From Planoprotostelium fungivorum (Eukaryota > Evosea > Variosea > Cavosteliida > Cavosteliaceae): 19,908 nucleotides of DNA. Positions 10,267 to 18,893 of the stretch are shown here, piece after piece. The DNA is taken from NCBI GenBank assembly GCA_003024175.1, contig MDYQ01000338.1, positions 1 to 19,908 on the forward strand, given 5' to 3'. Numbering within the stretch: the stretch's first letter is position 1; each line of letters opens with the position of its first letter. A program made the position numbers and the translations under genes. The notes under the pieces are model-generated. The model searched no databases. It saw only the letters and a program-made list of their open reading frames with translations, and was not told the DNA's origin.

Positions 10267-11013
10267 ATGCGTACCTACATCCTCTTGTTGGCTCTCCTTT
10301 CCGTCGTCTGTGCTCAGCAGTCTCAGCTGTTGGTCTACACTTACACCAACGCCACGACTTGTAACAGCGGCAACGCCACGGCTGCTTCTTCTACTGCCAA
10401 CGGTACCTGCATCGCTTCTGCTACCACCAGTCAGCAGGCGTTCTACAACTCCACCACGGCCACCGTCACCACTTACAACACCACCTCGTGCAATGGAACT
10501 GCCCTTCAGACTACCACCTACATTCTGACCACCTGTGTGGCCATCGGTAACTCTTACTTCTACGCCACTGTGGGAAACACCATCAACCGTCCCAGCCCAT
10601 CTTCTAATGACACCATCACGGAGACCTTCTATAACGGCTCGTGCATCAACTACGGTTATTCCAGCGTCGTCTACGGTGGCTGCACTGGTTCCACTCCCTG
10701 CACGAATCAGACCAACGGTGCTACTTCCACCAGAAATTTCTGCGGCTCTAACTCTGGCTACGCACTCGGATCTGGTGCAGCTGCGAGCACCACCACGACC
10801 AGCTCGACTTCCACATCATCATCTACCAGCACATCTTCAACTCTGACCGCAACCACCACTGCCACCGTGACTGCCACTGCCACGACTACGAACGGAGGTG
10901 GTATCATCACACAGACTGGAACTGTCACCGTGACCACTACTGGCACCAAGTCCGATTCCAACAAGGTCGTCGCCTCCGTCTTCGTTTTGGGTGCTTTCTT
11001 GTTCGCTCTGTAG
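10267..11013 (+). CDS. Secreted, probably GPI-anchored Ser/Thr/Asn-rich surface protein
   Basis: This single intronless ORF of 248 residues was not assigned to a family. Residues 1-17 (MRTYILLLALLSVVCAQ) form a clear signal peptide. The mature part has eight cysteines spread over about residues 30-160, compatible with four disulfides, and many N-glycosylation sequons (NAT, NGT, NST, NTT, NDT). Residues 175-225 are a Ser/Thr/Ala mucin-like stalk. The end is TKSDSNK followed by a hydrophobic tail, VVASVFVLGAFLFAL, the arrangement of a GPI-attachment signal. Codons are strongly biased to C-ending forms (ACC, GCC, AAC, TAC), unlike the neighbouring genes. That bias and the lack of introns suggest high expression. 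A role in cell surface or cyst wall is plausible but unproven. Confidence 0.85.
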   Translation: MRTYILLLALLSVVCAQQSQLLVYTYTNATTCNSGNATAASSTANGTCIASATTSQQAFYNSTTATVTTYNTTSCNGTALQTTTYILTTCVAIGNSYFYATVGNTINRPSPSSNDTITETFYNGSCINYGYSSVVYGGCTGSTPCTNQTNGATSTRNFCGSNSGYALGSGAAASTTTTSSTSTSSSTSTSSTLTATTTATVTATATTTNGGGIITQTGTVTVTTTGTKSDSNKVVASVFVLGAFLFAL

Positions 11014-11047
11014 AGGGAGAGAAATAAAAATGTCGATGAAAATCGTT
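11014..11047. promoter_or_regulatory. 34-bp convergent spacer with poly(A) signal
   Basis: The stop codons of the surface-protein gene (plus) and the mannosidase gene (minus) are only 34 bp apart. AATAAA at 11023-11028 on the plus strand is a likely polyadenylation signal for the surface-protein gene. The two transcripts almost certainly overlap at their 3' ends. Confidence 0.6.
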
Positions 11048-14000
11048 TTATCTGTCTCCTTTCTTTGTGAAAGAGACAAGGAAGGTTCTTATTTCCATGG
11101 GATTCATCAGGACGATCGAATTGATTCGCGACGTTTTTCTCTTCATCCGATGATCGTCATCGCGATCACCATCGTCGTCGTCTGTCGTCTTCCACCTCAA
11201 CTTTTTCGTTTCCGTTGACGTCACGTCTTCTATCGCTGATAGATTCATCTCAACGATCGATCGAGTCTTGACGTTCAATATCTGATCCAGATCCACCTTT
11301 CGAATCTCAATCATCTCTTGCATCATCCATCATCATCGTGATGATCACCTTTACAGGTAGAGACAATCGAGGATGTTCACCGGCAGCGTAAATGTGTTGC
11401 AATCTCAGCAGTGTCTTTCCGTTGGACCAAGGGCGTAATGTCAACAGGTGGATGTTGTCTGGTAGAGATGAGGAGGTGTAATGCCTCTCAGAATCTTTTG
11501 TATCAGATGACATTGGAATGACCTGCATACGTTTCACATCGAGCTCCGATGATGATCGTGATGATGATCATGATCACGATGATGAGGCAATCACGATGGA
11601 TAGGATGAGGTAGAGGCAATCGTGATGAATAGAATGAGGATAATCATGGTGATGATGTGACCGTGATAATGAATTTCAACCTGAAGAGGATTCTGCTGAA
11701 TGATGGATAACTTCCGTTGGATCTCTTGTCCCTTCTCAGTTCGAGTCAACGTCATACTCCATCTCGTTATAATCGATGTGGTATCATTCAACACCTGATA
11801 TCTCATCAGAATCGACATCAATCGATGTGTTTGCAGATGTGAACCATCTGTGATGTGATGTGATGTGATGTCTACCTCCAGTAGCCCTCTACCGTCATCA
11901 TCGATGCATCTCCTGTGAATCATCAACTCCACGCTTCCCTCTTCGATCGATGCGACTCCGTGTGGAGAAGAAGTCAATACATTCATCTGTACATCCCTCT
12001 TCACGTCTCTCTGTATCATCCTGTCCTCACATCAACATCTCATCGACGATGCGACGAGTCTGGTGGTATCAAATCGACGATGTCAACACCTCTGCGTGAT
12101 GGGATAATAGTTTCCAGATGTGGTTTCGAACGATGATGCGTCGAAGGCTCTGTCTACGTTCTCTAAACCATTGCTATCTGTGACGATCTTCTTCTCGTTG
12201 TCAAGAGAAGAATCGATTTTAACGATGATTTCTCTCCCCACATCTACATTCGAGATGGTTGAGAGGACATCAACGATGTGACCTGATGTGATGTCATCCA
12301 GTGTGATGTGATGAAGGAGGATAGTTGATGATTTCTCGATGTGTCACCTGATGATGCATCGTCATCGTTGTAGACGAACAGGCTGTGGCCGATGTCTTGT
12401 GTCCATTTCTGTTGGACCTGCGACGTGTGAGGATGAGAATTTCGATGAAATTTCGCAATCACCTCGGTGAGCAGAGGACCTCGGTAGAAGATATTTTCGA
12501 CTCGCTGGGCGATGTCATCTACAACGGCTTTTCTTGGCATGATAATCCAATTGATCTGCATTCATTTAATCTTTTCGAAACGAACTATCCATGATGCCAT
12601 CATGATGAAGAATACAATGTCATCATCACCTGATACGTTGTAGATGGTGAGATAAATTTTCCGTCTTTCATCTGTCTAGCCATCACACGAACGTGTGTCG
12701 TATTCTTCCCAACGATACTCAGTGTGAATGTCTGGAGACATCGTTTATCTCTCGGTACATGTTCGTGTCTTCCCACCTCTTTTTCTCTGCCGACGGGTGA
12801 GATGAGAGCGAGGCAGTCACCACTGCAGAAGGGTACCTGTTTCTCGTCAACATCCATGCTCATGATGTTTTGAGGACGATGATCATCACATCATGTGATG
12901 ATCACCGTCATCACATGATGTAACGATCATGATGAGCTAGACACAGAATCATCTCACCGGTACATCTACAACAGCCTCGTCCGTTTCAAAAATCCCAGAA
13001 TAAATGTAATCTTCTCCCTTTTCCCTCTTCAAGTCTCTCTTCACCACCATCCAATCTACATACACTTGTCCTTCCTTCCACTCTTCTTCTGAATCCATTC
13101 TGACCAAGTGGATCGTGAAGCCATCTGCCTTCAGTTGACTCACAGTGGCCACGAGACCAAGTTGGACTCCTGTATCGTTCGAATTTCGAATCGCGAGATT
13201 TGGCGGGAAACTGACCTCGAGTGTGAGCGGTCACCATGGTGACGTAACCTTCTGTGGAAGACGGAAGATCGATACAGACATCGTATTGTCCGGGTTTCAT
13301 TGCGATAGAACCCCAACGATGAGAAATATCAGGGAAAATGTCTTCGTATGGAAACGTATCCCAAGCCACGTAAGTGAATCCAATCTACAACGATCAATGT
13401 CGAATTAATCTCTTTGTGGATGAATCTGAATGGAGAATGGCTCGTTGTAGTTCACCTGAGTGGTCCAACCTTTTAGGTCACCCTCGGTTCGTTCGGCTAT
13501 GACGTTGAATGACGTCATATTGATGTCACCAGTAGTATAGGTCACCACCTACATATGTCATCGATCTACAACTCGCCAATTCTGAAGAATATTAAATCGA
13601 ATGAATACCTGATCGGTACCGTACGGAAAATCAGACACGACAAACATGACGAATTTCGAGCTGATCTGTCGTTCTACAACGAAGGGTATCCTCTGCTCTA
13701 CCGAACTAGACGTTTCATTCAGAACGAGAAAAACGCGTTGTAGATACACACCTCGAGGAAGGATTGAGAAGCACGTAAGAATCTTTGTCGGGGCGGAAGA
13801 TGTAAGCTCCGGAAGATTGTCCGGCCAGATTGGTTGTAGAGCGGTAGGAGTGATAGTTGACATCCACACTCTCTTGAATTCCTTCTTCCTATCTCGGATG
13901 TCAATCATGTGATATTTCAATCGTGCACGGATGCATCATCACATGATCACATGATCACATGATCGATCAAATGGTCGATCACATGATCATGAACGATTCG

Positions 14001-16366
14001 TGTGAATGACTCACGTGATCGATGAAAGACGTCAACCTTCCATGATTCTCATCGAATTTCAGGGTGATGACGTCATTCGTTACCCTCTTTACGTCTGTGG
14101 AGGGTTGGGTGCAGGGATCATCAGAGTGTACGATGTGATACTTGTTCACACTCAGCCCTTCCATCTCTGCGAGGAAAAACAGGCGAAATTTCCCTTCCTC
14201 CCTCGAGAAGCTCGCCACGGGGTTGACCTACATCCTAGTCACTCCCGAATAAATCCCTTTTAAATTCCTATTTTATTGTGATAAAATTGAGACTCACTTG
14301 GGACGGCACGACGAGGCTTTCCGAAGAGTTCCGGAAGAATACGGTCGCTCCACTGGAATTTGTCAAGAGACTGACAACTTCTCTTCTCCTCCAAGCTAAG
14401 CCGTTTACCACCGCTACGATCCTCTCTTGCCGTGAGGCTTCACGTTTACTACCGAGACTCCTCTCGGTAAGATCGAGTAAGGCAGAGGAGGCACTCGACA
14501 TTCCTTCTCTCAATCGTCTGACGTAGTCATCTACAACGCGTGATTTTGACGTGCCCGTAACTCGAAATCTCCGTCAGTTTTCCACCGCTCTTAAACCTCA
14601 CCCGCATCGTGATGAGTGAAGACATCGACCGCCTCCCTCAATCCCTACTCCTTTCATTTATCTACAACCAGCCATTGTTTTCACCTGAATTCTCTCTTTT
14701 TCCGTTTCATTTGCCTGGGACGACAGGTGATTCAGTGCATCGAACACATCTGACACGTGCAGAAGAGAAGAGGCAGCTCTAGATAATATTTTCGATTGAG
14801 GCCGTGAAGTGTAGATGCCAGACCAATACCCAGCGAAATTATCGTTGAAGGGGAAAAGATCTCCGTTGTAGACAGGCCAGGTGAGTCCCAGGGAATGTAC
14901 GTCGGATACGTACTCGGAGAGGTGAGCGTAACGGATGGTGGCACCGTACGTATCGGAATTTCGATTGATGAAACTGTTCATCATCATGACAATGATCATC
15001 GTGATCTGATGGACATCGATCATGAAGAGCTCTTCATGTGGTGATGACACACGCTTGTATGTCTATCGAATAAACGTACTCACTCTATGATATTATCCAT
15101 CTGTCTAAAGGTAGAGAAGGCGTTCCAATGTTCAAAGTCACCACCATACGGTATCAGTACCTTCTCTTGTCACTCTACAAAGTCATCCATTCTTCACCTT
15201 ATCGTGACGATAACCCAATGCATAATCCTTTGCTGTTTGGATGACATTTTCAGCAAAGTGAGACACGTTGTAACCGTACAAGGTTTCGTCTCCCTGAACG
15301 AATACACCACTCCAACCTGACCGTGTGAGTTTGACGTACGTACAGTACGTACCGTTGATGTCGGGTGCCGTACGGCTAAACCCTAAATCCACGGTGTACC
15401 CCGGCATGAAATGAGTCCAGATTTCCGTGGATTTTCCCAGAGTCCTGGGAACATGAGCGTTGTAGATGGACGAGTTGTCACTTTGAGCCGCGCCAGACGA
15501 ATTCTAATGCATTTTTCTCCCTGAGTTGGGAGAGCTTCTTCTGTCCAACGCGGCATAGGGTGAGACCGGAGAAGCCTTTAGAGGTGTCAGATTATCGTCA
15601 CGAGATGTGATGACGGTGTGATGAGATGTGATGATGATGATGTGATGATGTGATGATGTGATGATCACCCATGGATGATAATAAGGAGGCGGTGGAGGAA
15701 GAATGTCCGAATGGATCGATACTCCAAGCGGATTGTGGTTTGACCTTCAATTCTTCGAGGAGAAATTTAGCACCGTTGGTCATCTGTTCGATCTGATGAT
15801 GATTGAGTGATCCTTCGAGTTCATGTGTAGAAGAGAGGTGATGTGCGATCATCTGATTTTAGAGGTTACTGACTTGATCGACGTAAGTAGTTACTGATTC
15901 GTCCGGCATGGTCATTCCACCTGTGTCTTTCAGTCCATGCCTCTCTGCGATGTCTAACCTAGGTTGAATTCAAGTTGACCTCTCTGGATCAATGTTCGTA
16001 TGACCTCCTTCTTTCTCTCGTTCTGTCTATTCCAATACTTTTGAAAGTAAGCGATCTCAACTTGTGTGAATTTTCGATCTGTGTTCGATCAGGCGACATG
16101 TACGACATACATCATGCGTGACATAGACTCGATACCTGGATTCTCGTGAAGAGCTGACGTGACGGTGTCTAATATAGTCTCTACGGAAGCCGAATAATAC
16201 TCGTCGATGGTTCTCAACCATCCCACATCGTCGTGAGAATGGGGAACTAGATAGATCTCGATGCTGTTTGAATGAGATCAACAACGAAGGAGGCGATCTG
16301 TCACCTCTGAACGGCTGATGCCCAAAACAACAACAGACACAACAGACTTGTTGGTGTTGGTCTCAT
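11048..16366 (-). CDS. Lysosomal alpha-mannosidase (GH38) with inserted lectin-like repeats
   Basis: Class II alpha-mannosidases hydrolyse terminal mannose of N-glycans in lysosomes. Twenty-three exons are read: 16366-16305, 16263-16136, 16078-15959, 15920-15874, 15783-15669, 15575-15482, 15444-15198, 15160-15084, 14973-14685, 14644-14602, 14560-14298, 14227-14015, 13888-13752, 13705-13609, 13548-13456, 13384-13216, 13169-12958, 12836-12630, 12555-12348, 12243-12090, 12020-11681, 11543-11349 and 11296-11048. They give 1,252 residues, longer than the usual 1,000 or so. Residues 1-20 are a signal peptide. The catalytic and zinc-site motifs are intact: VPHSHDDVGW (about 27-36), WSIDPFGHS (139-147, nucleophile Asp142) and HHDAVTGT (404-411). 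GAYIFRPDKD and the C-terminal NPMEIRTFLVSF are LAM-type signatures. About 265 extra residues interrupt the C-terminal half. Confidence 0.93.
11849..11872. repeat. TGATG tandem tract in a mannosidase exon
   Basis: A pentanucleotide (GTGAT)n tract lies in mannosidase exon 12020-11681 and encodes part of DITSHHITDGS. Most similar tracts in this window sit in introns. Removing the 28-nt GT...AG segment 11848-11875 would break the frame, so it appears to be translated. Confidence 0.7.
12539..13705 (-). other. Three H-type-lectin-like repeats inside the mannosidase
   Basis: Residues about 612-877 of the mannosidase have no counterpart I know of in GH38 enzymes. They break into three similar units of roughly 85 residues. 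Unit 1 runs from SSVEQRIPF through INMTSFNVIAERTEG to IGFTYVAWD. Unit 2 runs from YDVCIDLP through LKADGFTIHLVRMDSEEEW to VYVDWMVV. Unit 3 runs from VPVPFCSG through FTLSIVGKNTTHVRVMARQM to YQINWIIM. The pattern of a Pro-Phe start, a central strand with 'gF.v' and a closing 'v.W' strand resembles the H-type lectin domain of discoidins. GH38 sequence resumes at RVENIFYRGPLLTEV, and VGREIIVKIDSS follows after the next intron. The repeat homology is seen directly. The lectin name is inference. Confidence 0.6.
13385..13455 (-). other. Mannosidase intron with the word at both ends in inverted orientation
   Basis: This 71-nt intron begins GTGAACTACAACGAG and ends GATCGTTGTAG, followed by ATTGG. CTACAACGA near the donor is the exact reverse complement of TCGTTGTAG at the acceptor. 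The intron therefore has 9-bp terminal inverted repeats, with the acceptor TAG at the end of one of them. No flanking target duplication is visible. Confidence 0.75.
13930..13995. repeat. ATCACATG simple repeat in a mannosidase intron
   Basis: Repeated CACATGATC units fill much of the intron between exons 14227-14015 and 13888-13752. The tract is self-complementary (CATGATCATG). Confidence 0.8.
15600..15668. repeat. GATGTGATG microsatellite in a mannosidase intron
   Basis: A GATGATGTGATGATG-type tract occupies most of the intron 15576-15668, which separates the DPFGH exon from the next one. Confidence 0.8.
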
Positions 16367-16777
16367 GTTTGATGCAACAAAATTGTGGAAATCAGGAGGG
16401 AATCATTGAAACGATCTACAATCATTCTTTGTCACATCACCAACAAGTGGAGAGGATTCACTCTATAACTCAATGTCGTGAGTCTCTTACACGTCAAACA
16501 TTCTACCACTCGCTCTAGATTTGGCGGTCTTATTTGGATTTATTCGTTGGACTTGATCGTGCCACCATGATAATGAATGATTCTATCTGCATTCTCACTT
16601 GCTTCATACATGAAGGATCGATATCTTCACAAGCAAAGGGCGACAATGTACGTAAGAGATGCTACCCAACCGAGATTCCGCTTTACAAACCTCGGCTGTT
16701 GACGCAATCACCTTCCGATGGCCTTCAGAACACTCTCTCTGTGTCGACCATTCACTTCCGCTCGACAGATTCGAAAG
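16367..16777. promoter_or_regulatory. Divergent promoter region, mannosidase / aminotransferase
   Basis: This 411-bp interval lies between the start codons of two divergent genes. Open frames in it (for example 16534-16794 plus) do not resemble proteins I know. A one-mismatch copy of the dispersed word, ATCTACAAT, lies near 16415. No TATA box was seen. Confidence 0.45.
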
Positions 16778-18733
16778 ATGACGACCGTCTCTGAGACAAT
16801 CACGAAGAAGGTGATTGATGGGAGATGATCGATGGAAACTGAGAGGAGAAGCCATTAGCGCAGCGACTGAACCACTTGAGTGCTCAATCAGTTTGGACCG
16901 AATTCACACCGTTAGCTAATCAATATAGTGCAATCAATCTGGGTGGGGTGAGATGGATTTCATCATCGATTAACACATGGCAGGTCAAGGATTCCCAGAT
17001 TTTCCCGCAGATAAATTCATCATCGACGCGGCTTCGAACGCCGTTTTGAATCATCTCAACCAATACACGAGGTGATGATATCCATCCTCCATCTCAAACA
17101 TTGTCTCATCTTCTTCAGATCCATGGGTCACGTTCGGCTGGTCAACGCACTCGCTGCTCATTTCTCAGATCAGTTTGGAAGACACATCGATCCGCTGAAA
17201 GAGGTCGTCGTATTGATGGGAGCTACCGAAGCTCTTTATGCCACCATCCAAGCCATCGTCAATCCAGGAGATGAGGTCCACCATCCATCTCATCATTTCG
17301 TCATTTCCTCACCTGTGATCGATAGGTCATCTTGATCGAACCCTTCTATGATTCTTATCCCGTCGATATTGGTGAGGTAACCGTGACGATTTTGAAATTC
17401 AAATCTCCCAGTTTTGGCGGGAGGAACTCCAAAGTACGTTCCGCTTCGGTACGAAGGAGGAGAAAATTCTTCAGATTTTACTCTAAATTTCCAAGAACTA
17501 GAAGCTGCCATCACATCAAAGACAAAAGCCATCATGATCAATACCCCGCAGAATATTCCAGGAAAAGTCTACAGTCGACAGGAGGTGATGAAATGGCGGG
17601 AGATTTGAATTTTGAAAGTGAGACAGTTGGAGAAGATTGCGGAGATTGTCAAGAGACATGATCTGCTGTTGATTTCAGATGAAGTGTACGAGCCGATGGT
17701 GTATGATCAATCGACACACGTGAAACCTGCATCACTCCCTGATATGTTTGAAAGGTATGACATAGTTGAATCATTCGTGATCGCCAATATTTCGATGATC
17801 ATCAGCGTGATCTTGGTTATGTGATCGTGATCATCATCGTGATCGATGATGAGAGAGTGATCGATGAATAGGACGATCACAATCGGAAGCGCGGGAAAGA
17901 GCTTCAGTGTTACGGGGTGGAAAACAGGTTGGGTCATCGCACCTCCCCACCTATCTGAAGCCATCTGGATCGTTCATCAGGTCACACACTTTTTCATCCA
18001 TCATCTCTCAACATCTTCCATCCATTTCATCTTCTTTTGTTCTCTTCTTATTCTTCTCTTCTTATTCTTCTCTTCCTATTCTTCTCTTCTCATCCTTATT
18101 TTCTTTTGCTTCTCTTCTTTTCGTCTCTATTCAGTTCAATTCTGTTCTAAATATCCATCAGAACGTGGCATTCACTGCAAATACACCATCACAGGAAGCC
18201 ATCGCCGTTGGCTTCGAGAGAATCAAGTGCGTTCCTCTTATCATCCTTCATTGTCCTTCATCTCGTTCACACGAGCAGGAAAGAAGATCCCGACTACTTT
18301 AAGAACCTGTCGAAAGATTTTCAAAAGAAGAGAGACCTCCTCTGTGATCGATTACGATCCGCCGGTTTAAATCCCATCGTTCCTCAAGGTAATTTTAACA
18401 TCAACTCTTTCAAATTGAAAATGAATCGTTTGAAGAAATGAAGATCGTATCGTTATCCTTATGTTATCAGGTTCTTATTTCGTTTTGGCTGACATCTCTC
18501 GCGTGGACGAGAAACACTATTTCGATGAGAAGAGTGGCGTGGCGAGGGATTATCAGTTTGCGAGGTGGTTGGTCAAAGAGATAGGCGTGGCAGCCATACC
18601 ACCGTCTGCGTTCTACAGCAGAGACAACGCACATCTCGTGGAAAACTTTGTTCGATTCTGCTTCTGTAAGAAGGAAGAGACGATCCGAAGCGCTGGCGAG
18701 AGACTGCAGAAGCTGAAAGAATATCTCAAGTAA
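16778..18733 (+). CDS. Kynurenine aminotransferase / cysteine-S-conjugate beta-lyase-like enzyme
   Basis: This is a PLP-dependent class I aminotransferase of the KAT/glutamine-transaminase-K group. It transfers the amino group of kynurenine, glutamine or related amino acids to 2-oxo acids. Eleven exons: 16778-16810, 16846-16942, 16984-17071, 17119-17275, 17326-17371, 17412-17584, 17627-17754, 17872-17980, 18162-18226, 18279-18388 and 18471-18733. They give 422 residues with all phases closing. Landmarks in order are INLGQGFPDFP, NQYTRSMGHVRLVNALA, VVLMGATEALYATIQA, NPGDEVILIEPFYDSYPVD, LLISDEVYE and the PLP-lysine box SAGKSFSVTGWKTGW (Lys about 250), then GSYFVLADIS. The first exon, of only 11 codons (MTTVSETITKK), is the weakest part. 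No targeting signal is obvious, so it is probably cytosolic. Confidence 0.93.
17981..18161 (+). repeat. Pyrimidine-rich tandem repeat filling an aminotransferase intron
   Basis: This 181-nt intron contains, from about 18025 to 18125, imperfect units of TATTCTTCTCTTCT. It is the largest strongly strand-biased polypyrimidine tract in the window. The acceptor is ATCCATCAG, before AACGTGGC. Confidence 0.75.
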
Positions 18734-18893
18734 AGACATTCGAATTCGCATTCATCACTTTCGCAGAGTGAAAACACTTACGATAGCTTATTTCACGTGT
18801 CTCCCTTTTACTGCAGTGAAATGTCTCCTTATTTCTCTGCTCTCGCTGGTCTCATTTCCATTTGCAAATGAACAACATAAAAAGGAGAAGGTC
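18734..18893. other. Convergent intergenic spacer
   Basis: This 160-bp gap lies between the stop codons of the aminotransferase (plus) and the Rubicon-homology gene (minus). It is AT-rich near 18850-18885. No gene was seen. Confidence 0.6.

Noticed and set aside
12600-13548. Separate nested lectin gene within the mannosidase
   Set aside because: No stop or start codon separates it, and all flanking exon phases close with mannosidase exons, so a single gene is simpler. RNA evidence could still overturn this.
13674-13751. A 78-nt intron bounded by CTACAACG and CGTTGTAG in the mannosidase
   Set aside because: Splicing at 13674 gives a frame that meets a stop after about 16 codons. Using the acceptor at 13706 keeps phase and yields a protein matching the first lectin-like repeat. 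The 13674 copy is therefore exonic (FVVER).
14528-14602. Mannosidase intron ending at the CGTTGTAG copy at 14529
   Set aside because: The word lies in the exon and encodes VVD of TGTSKSRVVDDY, directly after the conserved HHDAV. The true acceptor is at 14561.
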